The notes under the pieces: model-generated
The model's input: only the letters and a program-made list of their open reading frames with translations
Told to the model about the DNA's origin: nothing
Database searches by the model: none
Translations under genes and position numbers: made by a program
Source: CAYWKU01 sp964459325
GTDB taxonomy: Bacteria; RBG-13-61-14; CAYWKU01
DNA: 64,000 nucleotides
NCBI GenBank assembly: GCA_964459325.1
Contig: CAYWKU010000008.1
Coordinates: forward strand, 62,001 to 126,000
Direction of reading: 5' to 3'
Part shown: positions 50,440 to 58,957 of the stretch, one piece after another
Layout of the letters: each line of letters begins with the position of its first letter
Position numbering within the stretch: the first letter of the stretch is position 1

Positions 50440-51510
50440 TTACTTTATCTCCAACATTCTTCTTAGCGCCTTTAGTGCGTCCTGTGCGGTAGCCGGGTCA
50501 ACCTCCACCAGGTTGACATCCGGCAGGTTTTCGAGGGTATAGCAGAGGTTATTCAGGTTTATCCTGTACATGTTCGGGCACAGCGAGCGGGCAAGCTCGA
50601 AAACCCGCCTGTCCGGATATTGCGCCGCCAGTCGTGAGACCAGGTTGATTTCAGTGCCTACGGCTATCTCCGAGCCGGCCCCGGCCTCGCTGACATAGTT
50701 GATGATAAACTCGGTGCTGCCGTCGGCGTCGGCCTTCCTTACCACCTCCCGGGGACACTCGGGGTGAACGACTATCTTCGCGCCGGGGTGCTCGTCCCTC
50801 ACCTCGGCAACGTGCTCCGTGGTAAAAAAGGTGTGAACGTGGCAATGGCCCCGCCAGAGTATGGCTTTCGCCTTCCGTATCCTCTCGGCGTCCAGCCCGC
50901 CCATTTCCTCGCTCGGGTCCCACACCACTACTTCATCGTCCGGGATTTTAAGCTTATCGGCGGTGTTCGTGCCGAGATGTTCATCTGGAAAGAACATCAC
51001 CCTGTCCCCGCGCTCGAAGGCCCACTTAAAACCCGCCGGAGCGTTCGAGGAGGTAACCACTGCCCCCGAGCGAGCCCCGCAGAAGGCCTTTATATCGTTG
51101 CTCGAATTCATGTAAGTAAGCGGAATCAAACGAGAAGTATCTATTACCTCCCCCAGTTGCTTCCACGCGGATGCAACGTCCTCCAAGTCGGCCATATCCG
51201 CCAGAGGGCAACCGGAGGAAAACTCGGGGTGAAACACCCGCTGGTCTCCACGGCAGATGATGGCGGCGCTTTCCGCCATGAAATTCACCCCGCAGAAAAC
51301 GATGTACTTGGCGTCCGGCTGCTCGCTCGCGGCGACGCAAAGCTTGTAGGAATCTCCCTGAAAATCCCCCACGTCCACTATGGACTGCCGCTGGTAGTGG
51401 TGAGTGAGGATTACCAGCTCCGCGCCCAGCTTGTCCTTCACCGCCCGGATTCTGCCGAGCAACCCCTCTTCACTTACGCCTCTATATTCTTCAGGCAGGG
51501 TGCTTCTCAT
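50440..51510 (-). CDS. nadA: quinolinate synthase
   Basis: A 356-residue [4Fe-4S] enzyme that condenses iminoaspartate with dihydroxyacetone phosphate to quinolinate in NAD synthesis. Seen: VILTHHYQRQSIVDVGDFQG near the N terminus, cluster Cys candidates in YIVFCGVNF, VHPECPREVV and SLCPNMYRINLNNLCYTLEN, and the family region MNSSNDIKAFCGARSGA. AGGAGATAAGG precedes the ATG. Its start overlaps the end of the FAD/Fe-S oxidase gene by 20 bases. nadB and nadC are not in the window; the adjacent FAD protein is not an L-aspartate oxidase. Confidence 0.96.
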   Translation of the reverse strand: MRSTLPEEYRGVSEEGLLGRIRAVKDKLGAELVILTHHYQRQSIVDVGDFQGDSYKLCVAASEQPDAKYIVFCGVNFMAESAAIICRGDQRVFHPEFSSGCPLADMADLEDVASAWKQLGEVIDTSRLIPLTYMNSSNDIKAFCGARSGAVVTSSNAPAGFKWAFERGDRVMFFPDEHLGTNTADKLKIPDDEVVVWDPSEEMGGLDAERIRKAKAILWRGHCHVHTFFTTEHVAEVRDEHPGAKIVVHPECPREVVRKADADGSTEFIINYVSEAGAGSEIAVGTEINLVSRLAAQYPDRRVFELARSLCPNMYRINLNNLCYTLENLPDVNLVEVDPATAQDALKALRRMLEIK

Positions 51511-54304
51511 CTTTTTTCCTTATCTCCTCCCGTTGCAGAGCACGGGCCACTATGCTGACCGGGTGAGCGGTTCTCATGACTGCCCCGAAGGCGTTCCTGC
51601 AGGCGCCGCAACTGCTGAAAACCACCTGCGCCTCGCTGGTGCGAAGGGCTTCCCGCACCGTTTCACCCGCCTTGTCGTAAATCTCACGGTTGCGGTATTT
51701 CATCCCGAAAGTGCCGCCCATGCCGCAACAGGCGTCGGGAAGCACTTCCAACTCCAGGCCGGGCATAGCCCTCAAAAGCTCCGGTGCAGCGTCGGCATCC
51801 CCGGCGTGTTTCTGGTGGCATGACGTATGATAAGCCGCCCTGACAGGCTCTGCGAGCGGCGCGTGGCTCTTTCCTTCCAGCTTATCCGCCAGGAACCTCT
51901 CGATTCCAACCACCCTGTCGGCTATATCTTCCTGCCCCGGCATCAACTCCATGCCGAAGGCTTTTCCCTTCAGCATCATCTCGCAACTGGGGCAGGAGGT
52001 AATTATCGGAACTTCGCCGGGTACATGGCTGATATCCTCGATGACCTGCGCCAGCCTCTTCATAGCCCCGGTGCGGTCGCCTCCGGCGAGAAGCCCCAGC
52101 CCGCAGCAGGCGAAGGAAGCAATCCCGACTCTGACTCCCAGAGCCTTCAGCGCATTAAGCGAGGCCGCTCCCGTTCCGGAGGGGTCGATAAAGATTGCGT
52201 AGCATCCCGGGAAATAAACGGCATCCAGCGGCGAATGGTTGATTTTATAATCATCGGCCACGCTTTTCAATGACCGGGGCGCCACGAGCGGCGCCTTCAC
52301 GTCCGGGTTCAATCCGGCCAGCCGCGAGAGCGAGTCTGATGAAGTCCCCAGCCGCTGCAACACCCTCCCGGCGACTCCCAGCCGGGAAACCAGCGGCATC
52401 CACCGGCGCGGGTCGTTCAGCATCCATCCCGGAAGACCCTTGTCTTCGAGGGGGCCGGCGTCCCCCATGCTCCTGCATATCACGGCGGGAGGATTCACGC
52501 CGGTAGGGCAACCTTCGTCGCAACGATGGCAACCCAGGCACAACTCCAGCATCCGGCGGGCTTTATCATCCCCCCGAAGCGTCCACTCCGGCGCTATACC
52601 CTGCGCCACCGCCCTTGCCAGCGCCACCCTGCCCCGTGGCGAAAGCTCCTCGACCCCCGTGGCATCGAATACGGGGCATACCGACCGGCACAGGCCGCAG
52701 CCGTGGCATTTGAACATGTATTCCCGGATGCCAAAACGGTCAAGTTCTCCTCCCGTATCCACAAAAACCGGCCCGGGGCGCAGGTTATCAATAATCTCGC
52801 CGTCACCGAGGATAATATCCGGATTGAGCACATCCTTCGGGTCAAAAAGGCGCTTAATATGGCTAAAAACACTATAAAGCTCGCCGAAATGAGCTTTCAA
52901 ATACGGCGCCCGAAGCCGCCCGTCGCCGTGCTCTCCGGTAAGGGAGCCGCCGAAGTCGGAAACCGTTGAATAAACCTCGTCGGCCACCCGCTTGAGGGTT
53001 CTTTTCCCGGCGGGGTCGGAGAGGTCGAGCAGCGGGTTGACGTGGACGTTCCCGTCGCCCGCATGGCCTATCACCGGCGCTTCGCAATCGTGTTTTTTCA
53101 ATATTTCCCGGAACTTGCCGACAAACTCGGCAAACCTCTCGGGCGGAACGACCATGTCCTCGACGAATCTTACCGGCCTCTTCGGCCCCTTCATGCTGTA
53201 GATGATGGGCGAGCCGGCCTTGCGCACCTCCCACAGCCGGGCCGCGCCTTCGGGGTCGGCGGCGGAGCTTATATTTTCCGCGCCGGCTTTGCGCGCCGCC
53301 ACTTTTACCGACGCGATGCGCGATTCGAGGTCGTCATAGCCCGAAGCCTCCTGCTCCACCAGCAGAAGGCATTGACCCCTCCCCGGCAGCATGGAGGAAA
53401 GGTCGGGGCGATGCTGCCGGACAAGCTCCAGGAAGTAATCGTCAAGCACCTCGATGGCCGAGGGGCCGGTTTCCCGCAAGTAAGGCGCCGCCTCGGTGGC
53501 GCGGGCCAGACTTTCGAAGGCTATCAGCACTCCCCCCTTCCGGGCGGCAACGGATACGGTGCGCAGGCGGGCTCCGGTGACCACCGCCAGTGTGCCTTCG
53601 CTGCCCACCACGAGCTTCGCCGGGTCTATATTCCCGTCATCGCCGGTCAGTCCCCACAGGTTGTAGCCGCTGGAGGTCTTGGTGACGCGGGGGCGCTTGT
53701 CGTCTATAAGTCGCTGATTTGACATGAGAATATCGTCTAACGAATCCCGGTAAGCGCCCAGCCGGGGATTATCCGAGTCGGTGCGGATTATCTCCCCTTC
53801 CGAGGTTATAATCTCCAAGCCGATGACGTGCTCGCGGGTGGAGCCGTACTTCATTCCCCGGGCGCCGCCGGAGTTGTTGGCTATCATCCCGCCGATGGTG
53901 CAGTAGGGGCTGCTGGAGGGGTCGGGAGCGAACCTCCGCCCCTTACCCGCAAGATGGGCGTTGAGCTTATCCAACACCACGCCCGGCTGAACTTCAATCC
54001 AGCCCTCACCTTCCGAGATAATCGAGCGCATGTGGGGGGCGAAGTCGAGTATTATGCCGGGGCCGACGGAATGCCCGGCCACTCCCGAGCCGCCCCCGCG
54101 CGGGGTTATCGGGATGGCATTTTCCGCGGCATATCTGACGACCTTCGCCGCGTCTTCGGCATCAACGGGCCTGACCACGGCCAGCGGCATTATCCGGTAG
54201 ATGCAGGCGGCGGTGGCGTAAACGTGCCGGACGGCGTCATTAATGACCACTTCGCCGCGTATTTCGCCGGAAAGGTCGCTTTTTATCTGGTGAGGAAGAA
54301 GCAT
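51491..54304 (-). CDS. FAD-binding oxidase fused to Fe-S CCG domains (D-2-hydroxyacid dehydrogenase type)
   Basis: A 937-residue fusion. Residues 1-460 are a VAO/GlcD-type FAD domain (PITPRGGGSGVAGHSVGPG for FAD binding, PVIGHAGDGNVHVNPLLD, GGSLTGEHGDGRLRAPYL). Residues 530-620 hold two [4Fe-4S] motifs (CHGCGLCRSVCPVF and CLGCHRCDEGCPTG). Residues 690-930 have two CCG domains (FACCGLGLLAGG and DACCGMGGTFGMKYRN) as in GlpC/GlcF. This layout is that of YdiJ-like and Dld-II-type dehydrogenases oxidising D-lactate, D-2-hydroxyglutarate or similar acids into the quinone pool. Substrate undetermined. No signal peptide. The end overlaps nadA by 20 bases. Confidence 0.93.
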   Translation of the reverse strand: MLLPHQIKSDLSGEIRGEVVINDAVRHVYATAACIYRIMPLAVVRPVDAEDAAKVVRYAAENAIPITPRGGGSGVAGHSVGPGIILDFAPHMRSIISEGEGWIEVQPGVVLDKLNAHLAGKGRRFAPDPSSSPYCTIGGMIANNSGGARGMKYGSTREHVIGLEIITSEGEIIRTDSDNPRLGAYRDSLDDILMSNQRLIDDKRPRVTKTSSGYNLWGLTGDDGNIDPAKLVVGSEGTLAVVTGARLRTVSVAARKGGVLIAFESLARATEAAPYLRETGPSAIEVLDDYFLELVRQHRPDLSSMLPGRGQCLLLVEQEASGYDDLESRIASVKVAARKAGAENISSAADPEGAARLWEVRKAGSPIIYSMKGPKRPVRFVEDMVVPPERFAEFVGKFREILKKHDCEAPVIGHAGDGNVHVNPLLDLSDPAGKRTLKRVADEVYSTVSDFGGSLTGEHGDGRLRAPYLKAHFGELYSVFSHIKRLFDPKDVLNPDIILGDGEIIDNLRPGPVFVDTGGELDRFGIREYMFKCHGCGLCRSVCPVFDATGVEELSPRGRVALARAVAQGIAPEWTLRGDDKARRMLELCLGCHRCDEGCPTGVNPPAVICRSMGDAGPLEDKGLPGWMLNDPRRWMPLVSRLGVAGRVLQRLGTSSDSLSRLAGLNPDVKAPLVAPRSLKSVADDYKINHSPLDAVYFPGCYAIFIDPSGTGAASLNALKALGVRVGIASFACCGLGLLAGGDRTGAMKRLAQVIEDISHVPGEVPIITSCPSCEMMLKGKAFGMELMPGQEDIADRVVGIERFLADKLEGKSHAPLAEPVRAAYHTSCHQKHAGDADAAPELLRAMPGLELEVLPDACCGMGGTFGMKYRNREIYDKAGETVREALRTSEAQVVFSSCGACRNAFGAVMRTAHPVSIVARALQREEIRKKDEKHPA

Positions 54305-54331
54305 GATTGAATCAATTTAGATTAACGATAT

Positions 54332-54379
54332 AAAAAACCCGAGTCAATTATACTTAGAGCCGGTGTTCCGGGTTTTTTT
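54332..54379. terminator. terminator-like hairpin between hicA remnant and the FAD oxidase gene
   Basis: AAAAAACCCG (54332-54341) pairs with CGGGTTTTTT (54369-54378) around a 27-base loop that contains a small CCGG/CCGG stem. T runs occur on both strands. On the minus strand it would end the hicBA transcript before the FAD oxidase gene. Confidence 0.6.
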
Positions 54380-54401
54380 GGATGTTCGAGAGAAGAGGCG
54401 C

Positions 54402-54422
54402 GGTTCGGGGAAGGCAAATGAC
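54402..54422. repeat. 21-base direct repeat flanking hicBA, left copy
   Basis: GGTTCGGGGAAGGCAAATGA (plus C) recurs with one mismatch at 54990-55010, on the other side of hicBA, 588 bases away. Both copies are in non-coding sequence. Confidence 0.75.
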
Positions 54423-54457
54423 TAAAGAGGTAGCAGTTAGGCGTTACAGGTATCTCT

Positions 54458-54646
54458 TTATTTGACTAATGGAACACCAAGGTCTTTACAGATTTTCTTC
54501 GCAAGGTTATCGTTTATTTCAGAATGCCTGGGGACTGACGACCTTTTATTCAGTTCGGGATTTCACCACCATGAATGCTTCGCGCCCTCTCTTAACAGCT
54601 TACATCCGTTGTTTTTCAGGTGAGCCAGGAGCCGGTGTCTTTTCAT
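54458..54646 (-). pseudogene. hicA: hicA toxin gene broken by an in-frame TGA
   Basis: The frame from ATG 54646 reads MKRHRLLAHLKNNGCKLLRE, GAKHSWW, then TGA (54563-54565), then continues in the same frame as NPELNKRSSVPRHSEINDNL and AKKICKDLGVPLVK to a TAA at 54458. Apart from the TGA at codon 28 it is a complete HicA mRNA interferase, including the catalytic His in KHSWW. Homologues have an amino acid, often Trp, Phe or a small residue, at this point. It overlaps hicB by four bases (ATGA). Translation should give an inactive 27-residue peptide unless the stop is read through. Confidence 0.85.
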
Positions 54647-54855
54647 ACCTGCAAAACTATTTCGGAATAATCGGAACCGGCGGCGGAGAGGGCATCCTCT
54701 TTGTTCATTTCCAGGGCCTCTTTTAAAGTAACCTTCAGGGTTTCCAGCAATTCCTCACGTGAGCGCTCCTGGCAGTTTACTCCGGGAATTTCTTCAACCC
54801 AGCCGAGCCACCATTCGCCTTCCTGTTTTATCACCGCTTTATAAGCCGTTTCCAC
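54643..54855 (-). CDS. hicB: HicB family antitoxin
   Basis: A 70-residue protein with the partial RNase H-like fold of short HicB antitoxins: YKAVIKQEGEWWLGWVEEIP, GVNCQERSREELLETLKVTL. There is no C-terminal DNA-binding domain in this short form. It precedes hicA on the same strand. The frame is intact although the toxin is interrupted. The module lies between 21-base near-identical direct repeats at 54402 and 54990. Confidence 0.9.
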   Translation of the reverse strand: METAYKAVIKQEGEWWLGWVEEIPGVNCQERSREELLETLKVTLKEALEMNKEDALSAAGSDYSEIVLQV

Positions 54856-54952
54856 GATTTAACTCCCTTAAATGACGATATGCATGATTATAGCGGGTAA
54901 CACTCCCCGTGCGCAAACAGCATAGGGCTGAAGTTTCTTGTTGCTTACGCAA

Positions 54953-55286
54953 CCCGGACGTATAACGTCCGGGCCACCCGGCACCCGGGGGTTCCGGGAA
55001 GGCAAATGACCGGGGCATCCGGCGAGGCATTCTCAGCGCATGGCGTATTCCCCGGACTGAAGTCCGGGGCTTGCAATTATATGTGAACCTCCCCGACCTG
55101 AAGGTCGGGGTTTCATTTATCCTCAGAGAAACCACGGGATTTATCCCTCGGGCGGGGCCTTCGGGCAAGGCCCGTGGAGCTTCACATTTTAGCCGGGGGG
55201 TTCGCCCTTCCTCATGTCGAGACCACAGGTCTCTCCCACATAAGAGGAGCCACATTTTCAGCGTGGGAGCGAGCTCCCGGTCGCGA
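54953..55286. repeat. palindrome-rich spacer between hicB and uvrB
   Basis: The 497-base gap 54856-55352 has no gene. It contains CCCGGACGT-ATA-ACGTCCGGG (54953-54973), the right copy of the 21-base hicBA-flanking repeat (54990-55010), CCCCGGACTGAAGTCCGGGG (55050-55069), CCCCGACCTGAAGGTCGGGG (55091-55110), a GAGACCACAGGTCTCTCCCAC half element (55219-55239) and a GTGGGAGCGAGCTCCCGGTC half element (55263-55286). The last two are split parts of the 53-base family at 35686. It looks like a landing zone for small repeats. Confidence 0.85.
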
Positions 55287-55352
55287 TTAATTCATTTCAA
55301 ATCCGCAGCAGCTTGTTGATGACATACCGGAATATTATCCTTTCAGGTAATC

Positions 55353-57347
55353 ATGTCACGGTTCGAGCTTGTAACCGAATATACGCCCAGGGGCGACCAG
55401 CCGGAGGCCATCGAGGAGCTTGCAAGTAATCTTGAAAGAGGCCTGAAAAACCAGGTGCTGCTCGGGGTTACCGGCTCCGGGAAGACGTTCACCGTGGCCA
55501 ACGTGGTGGCCCGCATCAACCGCCCTACCCTGGTGCTGGCCCACAACAAGACTTTGGCGGCACAGCTTTACAGCGAGTTCCGGGAGCTTTTTCCGAATAA
55601 CGCGGTGGAGTATTTCGTCTCGTACTACGACTACTACCAGCCGGAAGCCTACATCCCCACCACCGACACCTACATCGAGAAGGATACCTCGATTAACGAG
55701 GAGATAGACAAGATGCGCCACGCGGCGACTTACTCCCTGCTCGAGCGCAACGACGTGCTGATAGTGGCCAGCGTAAGCTGCATATACGGCCTGGGCAGCC
55801 CGGAGGCTTACGCAGGGATGCTCCTGCAACTGGAAGTGAACAACGAATACGACCGCGACGCCGTGCTGAAAAAGCTGGTGGAGCTGCAATACAGCCGCAA
55901 CGACGTGGACTTCCACCGGGGCACATTCCGGGTGAGGGGGGACGTGGTGGAGGTGTTTCCGGCTTACGAGGAAGACCGGGCGGTCAGAATCGAGTTTTTC
56001 GGGGATACGGTCGAGGCCATTCACATGATAGACCCTCTCCGGGGAAGGGTTATCAACAGCCTGGAAAAGGCTGTCATTTACCCCGGAAGCCATTACGTCA
56101 CGCCTCCCGAGCAGATGGAGCGGGCTATCAAGGGCATCGAAGACGAGCTGGAGCACCGGCTGAGGGAGTTGAAGGAGGGTAACAAGCTGGTGGAAACGCA
56201 ACGGCTGGAGCAGCGCACCCAGTTCGACCTCGAGATGCTCCGGGAGATGGGCTACTGCCAGGGCATCGAGAACTATTCCCGGCACCTTACCGGCAGGGCG
56301 CCGGGCGAGCCGCCGCCGACGCTTCTGGACTATTTTCCCGACGACTACCTGCTTTTTATAGACGAATCGCACGTCACCATCCCCCAGATAGGCGGCATGT
56401 ACAAGGGAGACCGGTCCCGGAAGGGGACGCTGGTGGAATACGGCTTCCGCCTGCCCAGCGCTCTGGACAACCGGCCCCTGACTTTTGACGAATTCCGGCG
56501 CCGGGTGGGCCGGACGACATACGTGAGCGCCACTCCGGCGGAGTTCGAGATGGAGCGCTCGGGCGGGGTGATAGCCGAGCAGGTCATCCGCCCCACCGGC
56601 TTGATGGACCCGGAGCTGGAGGTTCGACCCGCCCGGGGACAGGTGGACGACTGCCTGGAGGAGATACGCGAGCGGGCGCAGGCGGGAGACAGGGTGCTGG
56701 TGACCACCCTTACCAAGCGCATGGCGGAGGATTTGACCGAGTACTACGAAAACCTGGGCGTCCGGGTGAGGTATCTTCACAGCGAAATAGATACGCTCGA
56801 AAGGTTCGACATCCTGCGGGAGCTGAGGATGGGCGAGTTCGACGTGTTGGTGGGGATTAACCTGCTGCGCGAGGGCCTGGATTTGCCGGAGGTGAGCCTG
56901 GTGGCCATTTTCGACGCCGACAAGGAGGGATTTCTGAGGAGCGAGCGGTCGCTCATTCAGACCTTCGGCAGGGCCGCCCGGAACGTCAGGGGAAAGGCCA
57001 TTCCTTACGCCGACAAAATCACCGACTCCATGCGCAAGGCTATAGACGAAACCGACCGCCGCAGGGCCAAGCAGCAGGCTTATAACACCGAGCACGGCAT
57101 TACACCGGAGACCATCAAGAAGCAGATATATGCCATCCGCGAGAGCGTTTATGAGGGGGACTACGTCACGGTTCGGACTCAAAAAGAGAAGGAAGAACAG
57201 CTACTTAAGGAAGGTGATTTGCCGAAGTTGTTGAAGGAGCTTCGGGCACAGATGAAGGAGGCTGCCAACAACCTGGATTTCGAAAAGGCGGCCGAGCTTC
57301 GCGACCGGATAAAGGAGCTGGAGCAGTTGGAAGTGGTGATGGGTTAA
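55353..57347 (+). CDS. uvrB: excinuclease ABC subunit B
   Basis: A 664-residue nucleotide-excision-repair helicase-like protein. Walker A is GVTGSGKTFTVANV near residue 36; the beta-hairpin region that inserts between DNA strands (YFVSYYDYYQPEAYIPTTDTYIEK) and the motif LLFIDESHVTIPQIGGMY are present. Helicase motifs VGINLLREGLDLPEVSLVAI and QTFGRAARNV follow, and the C-terminal UVR domain that binds UvrC is seen (NNLDFEKAAELRDRIKELE). Length is the family norm. uvrA and uvrC are not in the window. It starts directly after the repeat-rich spacer. Confidence 0.98.
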   Translation: MSRFELVTEYTPRGDQPEAIEELASNLERGLKNQVLLGVTGSGKTFTVANVVARINRPTLVLAHNKTLAAQLYSEFRELFPNNAVEYFVSYYDYYQPEAYIPTTDTYIEKDTSINEEIDKMRHAATYSLLERNDVLIVASVSCIYGLGSPEAYAGMLLQLEVNNEYDRDAVLKKLVELQYSRNDVDFHRGTFRVRGDVVEVFPAYEEDRAVRIEFFGDTVEAIHMIDPLRGRVINSLEKAVIYPGSHYVTPPEQMERAIKGIEDELEHRLRELKEGNKLVETQRLEQRTQFDLEMLREMGYCQGIENYSRHLTGRAPGEPPPTLLDYFPDDYLLFIDESHVTIPQIGGMYKGDRSRKGTLVEYGFRLPSALDNRPLTFDEFRRRVGRTTYVSATPAEFEMERSGGVIAEQVIRPTGLMDPELEVRPARGQVDDCLEEIRERAQAGDRVLVTTLTKRMAEDLTEYYENLGVRVRYLHSEIDTLERFDILRELRMGEFDVLVGINLLREGLDLPEVSLVAIFDADKEGFLRSERSLIQTFGRAARNVRGKAIPYADKITDSMRKAIDETDRRRAKQQAYNTEHGITPETIKKQIYAIRESVYEGDYVTVRTQKEKEEQLLKEGDLPKLLKELRAQMKEAANNLDFEKAAELRDRIKELEQLEVVMG

Positions 57348-57377
57348 AATAAAATGATTTCAGTTATTAAGCAAAGG

Positions 57378-57442
57378 GTGGGAGAGACCTTTGGTCTCGA
57401 CATAAAAATTCCCGACAATCGCGACCTGGAGGTCGCTCCCAC
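57378..57442. repeat. dispersed GTGGGAG...CTCCCAC repeat, copy 4 (inverted)
   Basis: A 65-base copy of the family at 35686 in opposite orientation: GTGGGAGAGACCTTTGGTCTC at one end and GCGACCTGGAGGTCGCTCCC plus AC at the other. It sits 30 bases after uvrB and may act in termination. Confidence 0.85.
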
Positions 57443-57514
57443 AACTGTGGTGGTAGTATAAAAATCTTTGCGACGCGGTAAGAAAGGAGGGGGCACTCCC
57501 GGCCCCCTGAGTCG

Positions 57515-58351
57515 TCATCTCTTGGGATACGGCTTGCCTGTAATTTCCACCCACATTTTGTGAGCTTCCGTGACATCGGCATGGTTTTGAGAATACAGGG
57601 CCGGGTTATCTATTGCCTCCGGGTCGTGGCTGAGGACGAATTCGAGCCGCTCCAGAGCCTTATCCTTCTCATCCAGCCTCAGAAGGTATCTTGCGTAGAA
57701 GATGCGGTTGTTGAAATACAGGGGATTTTTCTTGATGGCGTTTTTGAGGTCATCAATGGCCGCTTCCTTGCTCATGCCCGCCAGCCTGAGCGCCAGGTTC
57801 GGCACGCGGGTGATAACTTCCGACCAGAACCTTGCGGTGCCGCCGGTCAGGTAGTTGGGGTCGAGTTCGTCGCAACGGTCCATATGTTTAACGAGGTCCG
57901 GGAAAAGCGGCACGCTTCTGATTATACCCTTCATCTCTCCCCTGGCTCCCAGGTTTGTGGCGTACCAGAAATGGGCGCCGGCGCTTTCCTCGATTTCCAT
58001 GGCCTTTTCGGCGGCATTCAGGCCCTTGGTGAACCATTCGATACGAACTTTCTTCTGCTCGTCGGTTTCCTTGGGCAGCTTATCGGCGTACTCCCAGTAA
58101 TCCCCCGAAAGCTCCACCCACAACTGGTCGTTTTCCGGCTCGATTTCAACCGCCTTCTCCATAAGCTCGATGGCCTTCTTGTAGGCCTCTCTGCCGACGT
58201 CCTTGCTGAGCAGCTCATAAAGCTGGTCGGCCAGCTTCTGGGCTTCCGGCTTTTTGCACTCGATACGCTTCTGTTCCCAGGCTTCGGCGGGGTTAAGAGC
58301 AGCCATCACCAGGAATATCGCAGCCAGCGTTAGTAAACCTGCTTTTTTCAT
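57515..58351 (-). CDS. TatT-like periplasmic TPR protein
   Basis: A 278-residue helical protein with a signal peptide (MKKAGLLTLAAIFLVMAALN, cleavage near AEA-W). TPR-like repeats run through it (YKKAIELMEKAVEIEPENDQ, KGLNAAEKAMEIEESAGAH, DLKNAIKKNPLYFNNRIFYA, KALERLEFVLSHDPEA). The layout matches the TRAP-transporter-associated TatT component family; no TRAP transporter genes are nearby, so the link is only by similarity. GGGAGG precedes the ATG. Confidence 0.85.
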   Translation of the reverse strand: MKKAGLLTLAAIFLVMAALNPAEAWEQKRIECKKPEAQKLADQLYELLSKDVGREAYKKAIELMEKAVEIEPENDQLWVELSGDYWEYADKLPKETDEQKKVRIEWFTKGLNAAEKAMEIEESAGAHFWYATNLGARGEMKGIIRSVPLFPDLVKHMDRCDELDPNYLTGGTARFWSEVITRVPNLALRLAGMSKEAAIDDLKNAIKKNPLYFNNRIFYARYLLRLDEKDKALERLEFVLSHDPEAIDNPALYSQNHADVTEAHKMWVEITGKPYPKR

Positions 58352-58674
58352 AAAAACCTCCCGTTATCTAACATTTCCGTATTTTCATTTTACTACAATC
58401 GAATTCAGTCTTCAAACGGTTCCCCGATAAGCAGGCGACATTTCCGAACAAAGAGGCCGGGTGAAGAAATAAGGTGAATTCACGTCAATTAGTAACAGGA
58501 AAAAATTTCACAATGTGTTAAAATGTTTGCTGAATTCCGCACACGTTTGGTGGGGTGGACTAAATCGGCCGGAAAAAGATTTTTGCAACTGTAGCTTATA
58601 GTTATTATCTTGAGAGACAAGAAGGGCTACGGGGGCGGCATAAATCTTGCTGCCCAAGGGGGTTAAAGGCAATC
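58352..58674. other. intergenic region without a gene
   Basis: This 323-base divergent gap is locally AT-rich (AAAAAATTTCACAATGTGTTAA near 58498-58520) and must hold promoters for both flanking genes, but no strong -35/-10 pair stands out. A small stem GGGCGGCA/TGCTGCCC (about 58635-58655) lies in the leader of the next gene, about 20 bases before its ATG. Confidence 0.5.
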
Positions 58675-58875
58675 ATGGAAAAAGAAGAGCGAATAAAGAA
58701 GCTTCAGGAAGAAGTGCAATCGTTGCGGGACCTCCTTTCGCGGGTTCAGGAAAAGTCTTCCGGCGAATCCTCCCATAGCGAGGAAAACAGCGAAAATTCC
58801 TCCGAGGAGCGGGTGGATATTTTGAAAAAAATCCGGGAGCGGAAAATTATAGACGACGATATTCCTCCTTTTTAA
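58675..58875 (+). CDS. small charged coiled-coil protein of unknown function
   Basis: A 66-residue hydrophilic protein. Residues 1-30 form a likely coiled coil (EERIKKLQEEVQSLRDLLSR), followed by a Ser/Glu-rich linker (SSGESSHSEENSENSSEE) and a C-terminal conserved-looking tail ending DDDIPPF. The ATG has GGGGGTTAAAGG upstream. The tail and the heptad pattern suggest a real small protein, perhaps an adaptor or assembly factor, but no family is recognised. Confidence 0.6.
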   Translation: MEKEERIKKLQEEVQSLRDLLSRVQEKSSGESSHSEENSENSSEERVDILKKIRERKIIDDDIPPF

Positions 58876-58957
58876 GGGCGCCTCAAGACCCCAATCTTTT
58901 AAAGGCCGTGCGGGTTAAAGCTTGCGCGGTCATTTTATTTGTGTTACCCAAACCTTG

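Noticed and set aside
51491..54304. FAD protein next to nadA as the L-aspartate oxidase NadB
   Set aside because: Its FAD domain is of the VAO/GlcD type and it carries Fe-S and CCG domains, unlike NadB.
54469..54726. Open frame of 85 codons on the plus strand
   Set aside because: It is the complement of the broken hicA and the end of hicB, whose protein similarity is clear on the minus strand.
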